12,766 nucleotides of DNA from Oscillospiraceae bacterium (GTDB lineage: Bacteria; Bacillota; Clostridia; Oscillospirales; Ruminococcaceae). Positions 1 through 6,310 of the stretch are shown here, in pieces (the first letter of the stretch is position 1; each line of letters starts with the position of its first letter). Location of the stretch: NCBI GenBank assembly GCA_003453215.1, contig DMMB01000083.1, positions 1 through 12,766 on the forward strand, read 5' to 3'. The notes beneath the pieces were generated by a model. It worked only from the letters and a program-made list of their open reading frames with translations. It was not told the DNA's origin and did not search any database. The translations under genes and the position numbers were made by a program.

Positions 1-72
1 AGGCGGCTGGGGCTGCGCCCGCGGCCGGCGGCCAGCTGAACGGAAAGGAGAAGAACGGTTTGCTTTTTTCAG
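1..72. other. Unresolved left edge
   Basis: Very GC-rich for the first 36 bases, then A-rich. On the minus strand, downstream of murB, there is no ATG, GTG or TTG and no purine-rich ribosome binding site, so the next minus-strand gene does not begin here. On the plus strand one frame ends in TGA at 37-39 after RRLGLRPRPAAS and could be the tail of a converging gene, but the other two plus frames are also open, so the frame cannot be chosen. No U-tract terminator for murB is visible. Confidence 0.3.
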
Positions 73-966
73 TCACTCCACAAATTTTACTTCGCATTCC
101 AGCGTATAGCCCGTTTTTTCGTGAACAATGCGCTGCACCTCGGCAATCAGCTGCCGGACATCGGCAGCGGTAGCACCGCCGCGGTTGATAATAAACCCGG
201 CGTGTTTTTGGCTTACTTCGGCCCCGCCGATGGAAAGGCCCTTGAGTCCGCACTGATCCACCAGTGCGGAGGCATAGTTCCCTACCGGGCGCTTAAAGGT
301 GGAACCGGCGCTGCCATATTCCAACGGCTGCTTTTCCCGGCGGCGGGCCATGTAGTCCTCCATGGCTGCGCGGATGGCCGCTTCTTCGGCCGGATGGAGC
401 TCCAGCACTGCTTCCACAATGACGCAATCCGGGCGTTCTTCAAAGATGCTGTGGCGATAGCTCAAATCCAGTTCGCCGGCCGGCAAGGTGCGGTACTCGC
501 CCGTTTCATCCAGGAATGTCACCTCGGTGATGACATCGCGAAGTTCCCCGCCGTAGGCACCGGCATTCATATAAACCCCGCCGCCCAGGGAGCCGGGAAT
601 TCCAAAGGCCCATTCCAGGCCGGAAAGCCCCTGGGCTGCCGCAGCGGTACAGACGGCGATCAGCGGAGCGCCCGCCCCGCACCGAAGGGAGTTCCCCTCC
701 CGGCTAACCGCAGCAAAGCCTTCCCCCAGCTGGAGAACCGGCCGGCTGATTCCGGCATCGCTGACCAGCAGGTTACTGCCCCGGCCCAGAATAAACGGCG
801 GCTGCCCCGCGGCCCGGCAAAGGGAAACGGCAGTCTGCAGCTCCGCTCGGGTGCGGGGACGCAGCAGCAGAGCCGGCCCGCCGATGCCAAATGTGGTGCG
901 GCGGCTCATCGGTTCCTTTTCCTTTAGGGGGATGGCTGCCTGTTGAAGCTGTTCCAGCAGTTCCAT
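73..966 (-). CDS. murB: UDP-N-acetylenolpyruvoylglucosamine reductase (MurB)
   Basis: MurB is the cytoplasmic FAD/NADPH enzyme that reduces UDP-GlcNAc-enolpyruvate to UDP-MurNAc, the second committed step of peptidoglycan synthesis. The 297-residue product has TTFGIGGPA (24-32) and GRGSNLLV (61-68) of the FAD-binding fold, GIPGSLGGG (122-130), the SYRHS strand (169-173), and GSAGSTFKRP (218-227) carrying the catalytic serine (S222). The C-terminal LECEV (289-293) supplies the catalytic glutamate. Length and the GST-type serine loop fit the short type II MurB of Firmicutes. The open frame extends to a GTG at 1029 that overlaps the end of hprK, but the ATG at 966 is preferred: AAAGGAGAG lies 7 bases upstream and the protein then starts directly at the domain. 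It begins 46 bases after the hprK stop, so the two are probably co-transcribed; hprK-murB adjacency is familiar in clostridia. Confidence 0.96.
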   Translation of the reverse strand: MELLEQLQQAAIPLKEKEPMSRRTTFGIGGPALLLRPRTRAELQTAVSLCRAAGQPPFILGRGSNLLVSDAGISRPVLQLGEGFAAVSREGNSLRCGAGAPLIAVCTAAAAQGLSGLEWAFGIPGSLGGGVYMNAGAYGGELRDVITEVTFLDETGEYRTLPAGELDLSYRHSIFEERPDCVIVEAVLELHPAEEAAIRAAMEDYMARRREKQPLEYGSAGSTFKRPVGNYASALVDQCGLKGLSIGGAEVSQKHAGFIINRGGATAADVRQLIAEVQRIVHEKTGYTLECEVKFVE

Positions 967-1012
967 CGGTTTTCTCTCCTTTCGCGGGTCAAATCCATAC
1001 TCTGATCTGTAC

Positions 1013-1945
1013 TCAATTCTGGTCATCACTGAGTCCCAGCTGCTCCATCAGTTCCCGGGCCGAATTATTGCCCATGGCGCGCTGGCGGTAATTCATGGTG
1101 GCTACCTCTACAATCACAGCCAAATTTCGGCCGGTTTGCACCGGGATGGTGGCCGCTGCCACCTTGAGGCCCAGAATGGAGGTTGTTTCCTCCTCCAATC
1201 CGATGCGGTCGTACACCTTTTCGGTATCGTAGGGTTCCAGCTGAATGACAAAATTGATATTGGCCGTATTTTTGACCGAGCCGACGCCAAACAGCCGGCT
1301 GACATTGATGATGCCGACCCCGCGGAGCTCCATATAGTGGCGGATGTTATCCGGGGCGGAGCCGACCAGGGTGGTATTGGAGACCCGGCGGACCTCCACG
1401 GCGTCATCGGCGATGAGGCGGTGGCCGCGCTTGAGGAGCTCCAGGGCGGTCTCACTTTTGCCGACGCCGGAATCCCCGGTAAGCAGCACGCCCTCACCGT
1501 AGATCTCCATCAAAACGCCGTGGACGGTGGTACGGGGCGCCAGCTCCAGACTCAGCTTGGCATTGAGCTGGGCGGCCATATGGGTGGTATTTTCCGGAGA
1601 CTGCATCAGCGGCACGCAGTACTTTTCCGCCAGCTCCAAAAAGAGGGGGCGGAAGGAGAAATCCTGAGTGATGATGACGGCCTTGGGGCTGCGGGAAAGG
1701 AAACCCTCCAGGCTCTGCCGCAGCAGGTGGGGCGGCAAGGTTTCCAGATAGGCCAGCTCGGTACGGCCGATCATATTGATGCGGGCCGGGACAAAGCCCT
1801 GGAAGAACCCGGTGAAGGCCAAGCCCGGGCGCATCAGTTCGGCATGGCTGACCAGGATTTCCTCTTCGGTTTGCGGATAATAAAGCACCTGCAAATTCAG
1901 GTCATTGATGATCTTTTTAAGCGCGACGGTGTACTGGTGCGACAT
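1013..1945 (-). CDS. hprK: HPr kinase/phosphorylase
   Basis: Bifunctional enzyme that phosphorylates HPr or Crh on Ser46 and also removes that phosphate, setting carbon catabolite repression and PTS activity in Firmicutes. The 310-residue product has the usual family length. An N-terminal domain (about 1-130) precedes the catalytic domain, with H142, the Walker A loop GDSGVGKS (157-164), the acidic pair D180-D181, and the family signature ELRGVGIINV (206-215). The open frame continues upstream to 2053, but those 36 codons are unlike the family and would cover the promoter. The ATG at 1945 has AAAGGGGA 7 bases before it and gives the typical MS..VALKKIINDLNL start. It has its own promoter (2021-2050), downstream of the trkA terminator, and is followed by murB. 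No ptsH lies in the window. Confidence 0.97.
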   Translation of the reverse strand: MSHQYTVALKKIINDLNLQVLYYPQTEEEILVSHAELMRPGLAFTGFFQGFVPARINMIGRTELAYLETLPPHLLRQSLEGFLSRSPKAVIITQDFSFRPLFLELAEKYCVPLMQSPENTTHMAAQLNAKLSLELAPRTTVHGVLMEIYGEGVLLTGDSGVGKSETALELLKRGHRLIADDAVEVRRVSNTTLVGSAPDNIRHYMELRGVGIINVSRLFGVGSVKNTANINFVIQLEPYDTEKVYDRIGLEEETTSILGLKVAAATIPVQTGRNLAVIVEVATMNYRQRAMGNNSARELMEQLGLSDDQN

Positions 1946-2020
1946 GGGCGGTCCCCTTTCTATGTGATAAAACCAAGATGCGAAAATGGACGATGCGCAG
2001 GGCACATCGATACACAGTAT

Positions 2021-2050
2021 ATTATAATACATTTCCCAGCGGGATACAAA
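2021..2050 (-). promoter_or_regulatory. hprK-murB promoter
   Basis: Reading the minus strand, a perfect TATAAT -10 box (2021-2026) follows a weak -35 TTTGTA (2045-2050) after 18 bases. The predicted start near 2014 gives a leader of about 70 bases before the hprK ATG at 1945. It sits between the trkA terminator and hprK, where a new promoter is expected. Confidence 0.65.
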
Positions 2051-2079
2051 CAATATTCCATTGTTTTAAGGAAAAATTG

Positions 2080-2121
2080 TTATAAAAATAACAGGTTCCG
2101 CATCCCACCGGATACGGAACC
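2080..2121 (-). terminator. Intrinsic terminator of trkA
   Basis: On the minus strand the arms 2121-2110 and 2105-2094 form a 12-bp stem with one U-G wobble and a four-base loop, followed by TGTTATTTTTAT. It starts 16 bases past the trkA stop at 2137 and separates trkA from the hprK promoter. Confidence 0.88.
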
Positions 2122-2136
2122 CCATCCAAATAATAT

Positions 2137-3498
2137 TTACGCCAAAATATCCTGAATATCCCGCAGGCCATTCAGCGTGGTAATGACAATAGCAGAATCG
2201 CCCGGCTGCAGCGAATCATTACCGGAAGGAATGATGACCTCGCCATTGGGGCGGGTGATGCAGCCTACCAGCACATTCGGGCGGGTGGACATTTCCCGGA
2301 ACGGTACACCCACAAGCGGCGAGCCGGCCGCAATATGGAATTCCAGCGCTTCTACCTGATTTTCTACCATGCGGTGCAGGGCAATGACCCCGCCGCCGGT
2401 GCTGTTTTCCATGGCGCGGACATACTGCAGAATGCGGCTGACCGTCACCACGCTGGTGGAAACGGTGCTTTCCACAATGGCTGTTTTATTGATGAGTTCG
2501 GTAAAGGAATTGCGGTTGACCTTGGCCACCGAACACTCCACATTGTGGCAGCGGGCATACATAGCCAGCATGATATTCAGTTCATCCAGGCCGGTCAGCG
2601 CCACAAAGGCATCGGAATCATCCAGGCCTTCCTCGGCCAGCAGATGCACATCGGTGGCATCGCCATTGATGACCAGTGTAGAGGGAACCGCTTCATTGAG
2701 CTCCATACAGCGCTGTTCATCCCGATCCACCACCCGCACCCGCATTTTCATCTGGCTCAGCTGTTCGGCCAGATACCGGGTAATCCGGCCGGCCCCCACA
2801 ATCATGACATTACGGGCATGATCCCGGAAAACACCCAGAGCGCGGAAGAAATTTTCCAACTCCTGGGGCTTGGCCGTCACGCTGATGCAGTCCCCGGCGC
2901 ACAGCACATAGTTACCGGTAGGAATAACCACCTCCTGGCCGCGGCGCACCGCGCACACCAGCACCTTTACGTGCAGCGAAGCCGCGATTTCCTTCAGCGG
3001 CATACCATCCAGCAGGCTGCCCTGCGGTATATGGTACTCCACCAGCTCCACACGGCCCTTTGCAAAGGTTTCCACCTTGGCAACCGCCGGAAAGCGCAGA
3101 ATACGGGCAATATCGCGGGCGGTTTCCCGCTCCGGATTGATGGAAAGGGAAAGGCCCATTTCCTGCTGCATAAAGCGGAGCTGGCGCTCGTATTCGGCGC
3201 TGCGCACCCGGGCAATGGTATTTTTGGCCCCCAGTTTTTTGGCGGTCATACAGGCAATCATATTGACCTCATCCCCGCTGGTGGCGGCAATGACCAGATC
3301 GGCCTGCCCGGCCCGGGCCTGCTGCTGCGCCGTATAGGCCGCGCCGTTGCCCTCAATGCCCAGAACATCCAGTTCCTCCGCCAGACGCTCCGCCATGCCG
3401 GGGCGGTTATCAATCACGGCAACATCGTGTCCCTCGCGGGAGAGATGTTCCGCCAGGGCGCGCCCCACCTTTCCAATTCCAACGATTACGATCTTCAT
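2137..3498 (-). CDS. trkA: Trk potassium uptake system NAD-binding protein TrkA
   Basis: Cytoplasmic regulatory subunit that gates a TrkH-type K+ channel according to bound nucleotide. The 453-residue product has two tandem RCK units. The first Rossmann fold has GIGKVG (7-12) with D30 at the end of beta-2; its RCK_C part covers about 140-225. The second has GAGRIT (235-240) with the VVDRD turn near 256-260; its RCK_C part covers about 370-453. The duplicated layout is full-length TrkA, not a single-unit KtrA. The frame runs nine codons further up to an ATG at 3525, but that has no ribosome binding site. The ATG at 3498 starts directly with the beta strand MKIVIVGIG; its only Shine-Dalgarno (AGGGAG) is about 12 bases away, wider than usual. 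No TrkH partner is in the window. It has its own promoter and terminator, so it is probably monocistronic. Confidence 0.95.
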   Translation of the reverse strand: MKIVIVGIGKVGRALAEHLSREGHDVAVIDNRPGMAERLAEELDVLGIEGNGAAYTAQQQARAGQADLVIAATSGDEVNMIACMTAKKLGAKNTIARVRSAEYERQLRFMQQEMGLSLSINPERETARDIARILRFPAVAKVETFAKGRVELVEYHIPQGSLLDGMPLKEIAASLHVKVLVCAVRRGQEVVIPTGNYVLCAGDCISVTAKPQELENFFRALGVFRDHARNVMIVGAGRITRYLAEQLSQMKMRVRVVDRDEQRCMELNEAVPSTLVINGDATDVHLLAEEGLDDSDAFVALTGLDELNIMLAMYARCHNVECSVAKVNRNSFTELINKTAIVESTVSTSVVTVSRILQYVRAMENSTGGGVIALHRMVENQVEALEFHIAAGSPLVGVPFREMSTRPNVLVGCITRPNGEVIIPSGNDSLQPGDSAIVITTLNGLRDIQDILA

Positions 3499-3526
3499 AA
3501 CGCTGCGTTTCTCCCTTAGTTTCATT

Positions 3527-3541
3527 CCATAAGTGTTATGG
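3527..3541. repeat. 15-bp perfect palindrome at the trkA start site
   Basis: CCATAA-GTG-TTATGG is a perfect inverted repeat. It lies 4 bases downstream of the trkA -10 box (3546-3551), so it covers about +1 to +12 of the predicted transcript, a place where a bound repressor would block transcription. It contains the unused upstream ATG of the trkA frame and no recognised regulator motif. Confidence 0.6.
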
Positions 3542-3545
3542 GACT

Positions 3546-3574
3546 ATTCTACCGCTTTCGCCGGGGATTTGCAA
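3546..3574 (-). promoter_or_regulatory. trkA promoter
   Basis: On the minus strand TTGCAA (3569-3574, four of six matches) and TAGAAT (3546-3551, five of six) are separated by exactly 17 bases. The predicted start near 3539 leaves a leader of about 40 bases to the ATG at 3498. It is divergent from the promoter at 3621-3649. Confidence 0.7.
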
Positions 3575-3620
3575 GGGGCGGCAATGGGCATTCCCGCAGG
3601 GCCAAGAGAGCAGAGTTATC

Positions 3621-3649
3621 TCGACAAGTACCCTCAAGCGTGTTATAAT
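3621..3649 (+). promoter_or_regulatory. Promoter of the alkyltransferase-mscS-lrgAB operon
   Basis: TCGACA (3621-3626, five of six matches) and a perfect TATAAT (3644-3649) are 17 bases apart. The expected start is near 3656, about 30 bases before the GTG at 3686. It is the closest match to the vegetative consensus on the left half of the window. Confidence 0.82.
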
Positions 3650-3685
3650 AATAAATTAGATTAAGATAAAGCGAGGCGATACACG

Positions 3686-4015
3686 GTGCAGTCAAACTTT
3701 TACCAGGCAGTCTATGCGGCGGTGCGCCGCATCCCGGCCGGAAAGGTAGCCACCTACGGGCAGATTGCCCTGCTGGCCGGCAGCCCGCGGGCTTCCCGCA
3801 TTGTGGGCGGGGCTCTGCACCGCAACCCCGATCCCGGCATAACCCCCTGTCACCGGGTTGTCTTCCAGGATGGACACTTGGCACCGGGATTTGCCTTTGG
3901 CGGGCCGGGCGCACAGCGGGCCCTGCTGGAGGCGGAAGGGGTTTCTTTCCTGCCGGATGGGCGGGTGGATATGGCCCGACACCAGTGGGAAGCCGACAGC
4001 GATGCGAATCAATAA
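3686..4015 (+). CDS. MGMT-family protein, stand-alone alkyltransferase DNA-binding domain
   Basis: A 109-residue protein made only of the C-terminal domain of O6-alkylguanine-DNA alkyltransferases. It has the winged-helix segment from about 19 to 48 (KVATYGQIALLAG, then SRIVGGALHRNP with R38 at the arginine-finger position) and the active-site motif PCHRVV (54-59) with C55. It lacks the N-terminal domain of Ogt/Ada-C. Alkyltransferase-like proteins that only bind damage have tryptophan in place of the cysteine; here the cysteine is kept, so repair by alkyl transfer is chemically possible but not shown. It starts with GTG; GAGG lies 9 bases upstream, and the frame begins directly at the domain. 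It is first in a probable operon, 17 bases ahead of the channel gene. Confidence 0.88.
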   Translation: MQSNFYQAVYAAVRRIPAGKVATYGQIALLAGSPRASRIVGGALHRNPDPGITPCHRVVFQDGHLAPGFAFGGPGAQRALLEAEGVSFLPDGRVDMARHQWEADSDANQ

Positions 4016-4032
4016 AAAGGAGTCGAAACGCG

Positions 4033-4908
4033 ATGTTATTTGCACTGACCACCACCAATGATTTACCGGAAGTTCCGGACATTCAGGAATCGCTGAGCGC
4101 CCTGCAGCAGTTTATCAAAACGGCTTCGCCGGTGGTTCTCTCGGCGCTGTGGCACATTGCGCTGGCACTGGTTATCTTTTTGGCCGGGCGCTGGCTCATC
4201 GAAAAATTCCTGAGCCGCGTGGCCCTGCTGGACAATAAGACCAAGATTGACCCCGGCGTGGCCAAATTTGTCCGTTCGCTGGTGCGGGTAGCCCTGTGGG
4301 CGCTGCTGATTTATTTTATTGCGGACTTTTTGGGCGTGCCGACGGCAAGCTTTGTCGCCCTGCTGGGTTCTTTGGGCGTTACCGTTGGCTTGGCGCTGCA
4401 GGGCAGTCTTTCCAACTTTGCAGGCGGCCTGCTGATTATGTTCCTGCACCCCTTTAAAACCGGCGATTACATCAAGACCGCTTCGGACATTGAGGGCACC
4501 GTGGTGGAAATCGGGCTGTTTTTTACCACCCTGCGGATGACCGATAACAAAATTATTACCGTTCCCAACGGCAATCTTTCGGCCGGGAATATTACCAACT
4601 ACAATGTGCTGCCGGTACGGCGGCTTTCCACCACTGTGGGGATTGCCTACGAAGCGGACACCAAGCAGGCCATCGCGCTGCTGACCCAGCTGCTGCTGAG
4701 CCGAAAAGCGCTGGTAAACCCCGAAAAGGCACTGGTATACGTAAAAGAGTTGGGCGACAGCAGCGTGGTGCTGGGTCTGCACTACTGGGTAAAAACCGAC
4801 GATTACTGGGACGAAGCCTGGAGCATTAATCAGGCAATCAAAGAAACGCTGGATCAAAATAATATCGCCATTCCCTTTAACCAGCTGGATGTCCACGTAA
4901 TCCAGTAA
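4033..4908 (+). CDS. mscS: Small-conductance mechanosensitive ion channel (MscS family)
   Basis: Inner-membrane channel that opens under membrane tension and releases solutes on hypo-osmotic shock. The 291-residue product is close to E. coli MscS in length. Three hydrophobic segments lie at about 33-55, 77-100 and 105-139. The third is the pore-lining helix, rich in G and A (GLALQGSLSNFAGGLLIM, 119-136), followed by the PF-x-x-GDYI beta-domain entrance (140-147) and the VPNGNL loop (177-182). The soluble alpha/beta C-terminal domain is complete to the stop. The frame is open 16 codons further up, inside the previous gene, but the ATG at 4033 has AAAAAGGAG 10 bases before it. It is 17 bases downstream of the alkyltransferase gene and 41 bases upstream of lrgA. 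Confidence 0.95.
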   Translation: MLFALTTTNDLPEVPDIQESLSALQQFIKTASPVVLSALWHIALALVIFLAGRWLIEKFLSRVALLDNKTKIDPGVAKFVRSLVRVALWALLIYFIADFLGVPTASFVALLGSLGVTVGLALQGSLSNFAGGLLIMFLHPFKTGDYIKTASDIEGTVVEIGLFFTTLRMTDNKIITVPNGNLSAGNITNYNVLPVRRLSTTVGIAYEADTKQAIALLTQLLLSRKALVNPEKALVYVKELGDSSVVLGLHYWVKTDDYWDEAWSINQAIKETLDQNNIAIPFNQLDVHVIQ

Positions 4909-4949
4909 ACTCTCCCCTATTTTTGTAGCAAAGGACGCTTTCCATTTCC

Positions 4950-5327
4950 ATGAAAATTCTCAAGCAATCTGCCATTATTGCTGCGGTATGCGCCGCAGCC
5001 GAACTGATAAGATACCTGCTGCCCCTGCCCATTCCGGCCAGTGTGTACGGCCTGATCCTGATGCTGATCGCCCTGCTGACCGGATGGCTGCGCCCGGAGC
5101 AGATCGAAACCACCGCCGATTTTCTCATTGCCATTATGCCGGTGCTGTTTGTGGCCCCCACCATGGCGCTGGTGGCCCAGCTGGAGCGCTTTGCCACACT
5201 GGGTATTCCCATTTTGCTGGTGGGGATCCTTGGCACCACGCTGGTAATTGGCCTGAGCGGCCGGGCTGCCCAGGAAGTAGGAAAGCGGGAAGCCAAAAAG
5301 CGCGGGGAGGGCCAGAAGCATGAATGA
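4950..5327 (+). CDS. lrgA: CidA/LrgA family membrane protein
   Basis: A 125-residue membrane protein with four hydrophobic segments (about 6-25, 29-50, 60-85, 90-115) and a basic, charged tail (KREAKKRGEGQKHE), as in LrgA/CidA holin-like proteins. The family was first linked to control of murein hydrolase activity in Staphylococcus; LrgAB-type pairs in Bacillus and Streptococcus act in pyruvate uptake. The sequence does not decide between the two. An AAAGGA is about 14 bases upstream of the ATG, a loose ribosome binding site, so coupling to mscS translation may matter. The 3' end overlaps lrgB by 8 bases. Confidence 0.88.
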   Translation: MKILKQSAIIAAVCAAAELIRYLLPLPIPASVYGLILMLIALLTGWLRPEQIETTADFLIAIMPVLFVAPTMALVAQLERFATLGIPILLVGILGTTLVIGLSGRAAQEVGKREAKKRGEGQKHE

Positions 5328-6012
5328 TTACATTGCCTTTTCGGCCTATTTCGGCGCGGCGCTGACGCTGCTTGTTTACCTGCTGGCACACCGGATTGGC
5401 GCAAAGCTCCATCACCCCTTGGCCAATCCCATGCTGATTTGCCTGGTGATTATGCTCATTTTGCTGCTGGTGCTGGATATTGACTATGACGCCTACAACC
5501 AAAGCGCCCAATACATCACCTATCTACTGACCCCGGCCACCGCCTGTCTGGCCCTGCCGCTGTACCGGCAGATTCAAAAGCTGCGGGAATATCCTTTGGC
5601 GATTGTGGCCGGTATTGTGACCGGGGTAGCGGTAAATGCCCTGTGTGTGCTGGCGGTTGCTCTGATATTCCGGCTTTCCAAGGCCGATTTTGTAACGCTG
5701 CTGCCCAAATCCGTAACCGGCGCGGTGGGAATGCCGCTGGCCAATGAGCTGGGCGGTACCGGCGGCATTACCATGGCCGCCATTTCCGTCACCGGGCTGC
5801 TGGGCAATATCCTTGGCCCGCAGATTTTGCGGCTGTTCCACGTGACCGACCGGGTGGCGCAGGGCGTGGCGCTGGGCTGCGGCAGCCACGCTTTTGGTAC
5901 GGTGCGGGCGCTGGAAATGGGCGAAGTGGAAGGCGCTATGGCCAGCCTTTCGCTGGTGATTACCGCGCTGCTTACAGTAGTTGTGGCCCCATTTTTAGGG
6001 AATTTGCTTTGA
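5320..6012 (+). CDS. lrgB: LrgB/CidB family membrane protein
   Basis: A 230-residue polytopic membrane protein, the normal LrgB size. The conserved LrgB core is clear: LLPKSVTGAVGMPLANELGG followed by the ITMAAISVTGLLGNILGP segment and the glycine/histidine motif GVALGCGSHAFGTVRALEMG. LrgB is the partner of LrgA, either in holin-like control of autolysis or in pyruvate import. Its ATG lies inside the last codons of lrgA in an ATGA-type overlap, with GGGGAGGG just upstream, so translation is probably coupled. It is the last gene of the operon. No strong terminator follows; a 6-bp A/T-rich stem at 6050-6066 with T-rich bases behind it is the best candidate. Confidence 0.92.
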   Translation: MNDYIAFSAYFGAALTLLVYLLAHRIGAKLHHPLANPMLICLVIMLILLLVLDIDYDAYNQSAQYITYLLTPATACLALPLYRQIQKLREYPLAIVAGIVTGVAVNALCVLAVALIFRLSKADFVTLLPKSVTGAVGMPLANELGGTGGITMAAISVTGLLGNILGPQILRLFHVTDRVAQGVALGCGSHAFGTVRALEMGEVEGAMASLSLVITALLTVVVAPFLGNLL

Positions 6013-6049
6013 TATTCCGGGGCCAAATCCCCCAAATTATCGCTAATGT

Positions 6050-6066
6050 TTGTGAAAAAGTCACAA
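6050..6066. repeat. Inverted repeat TTGTGA-N5-TCACAA
   Basis: Perfect 6-bp arms (6050-6055 and 6061-6066) around AAAAG, 38 bases after the lrgB stop. TCTATCTTTTTCTCC follows, so it could be a weak lrgB terminator on the plus strand. The same arms return at 6282-6295 with a 2-base spacer, which favours a protein-binding role. The arms resemble CRP/FNR (TGTGA-N6-TCACA) and Rex (TTGTGAA-N4-TTCACAA) sites, but the spacing is one base short. Confidence 0.5.
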
Positions 6067-6111
6067 TCTATCTTTTTCTCCTTCTCTGCGGCGGCCGCGG
6101 TTGTTAATCCT

Positions 6112-6140
6112 TTGACAAAATACAGCCGAAAAAGTATTGT
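6112..6140 (+). promoter_or_regulatory. hppA upstream promoter P1
   Basis: A perfect TTGACA (6112-6117) is 17 bases from TATTGT (6135-6140, four of six matches). A start near 6147 gives a leader of about 165 bases, which would run through P2. Confidence 0.6.
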
Positions 6141-6237
6141 ATTTAACGCCATTTTGCCTTGTGCGAGATGGCATTTCTTTTGCGCGAAAATCTCAAAAAT
6201 TTGGTGAGTTTTTGGGCAATGTGTCGGCTTCAACACC

Positions 6238-6266
6238 TTGACAACGACCCCATTTTTCGGTATTAT
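6238..6266 (+). promoter_or_regulatory. hppA main promoter P2
   Basis: A perfect TTGACA (6238-6243) and TATTAT (6261-6266, five of six matches) are separated by 17 bases. The start is expected near 6273, giving a leader of about 38 bases with AAGGAGG at 6294-6300. It is the promoter closest to consensus in the window, as expected for an abundant protein. Confidence 0.82.
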
Positions 6267-6281
6267 TTGATAGACACTTTA

Positions 6282-6295
6282 TTGTGAATTCACAA
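6282..6295. repeat. Perfect palindrome TTGTGAATTCACAA in the hppA leader
   Basis: A 14-bp perfect palindrome at about +10 to +23 of the P2 transcript. Its last two bases are the first two of the AAGGAGG ribosome binding site. It could be an operator that blocks P2, or a short RNA hairpin beside the ribosome site. The half-sites equal those of Rex (TTGTGAA/TTCACAA), but the 4-base spacer of a Rex operator is missing, so Rex binding is not claimed. Confidence 0.6.
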
Positions 6296-6310
6296 GGAGG
6301 CTAAAAACAC

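Noticed and set aside
967..1029. N-terminal extension of murB back to GTG 1029, overlapping hprK
   Set aside because: No ribosome binding site at that start, the extra 21 residues are not MurB-like, and the ATG at 966 has AAAGGAGAG at ideal spacing.
1946..2053. 36-residue N-terminal extension of hprK
   Set aside because: It covers the predicted -10 box and start site, has no family similarity, and the ATG at 1945 has a good ribosome binding site and gives the usual 310-residue length.
6013..6040. GGGG-N6-CCCC hairpin right after lrgB as its terminator
   Set aside because: Only four base pairs and no U-tract behind it.
6088..6100. GC-rich palindromic stretch containing GCGGCCGC
   Set aside because: A short self-complementary run without a U-tract; it is neither a convincing terminator nor related to the nearby repeats.
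6147..6273. Riboswitch or structured leader for hppA between P1 and P2
   Set aside because: Only short, poor stems can be drawn by eye, and no known riboswitch core is recognisable.
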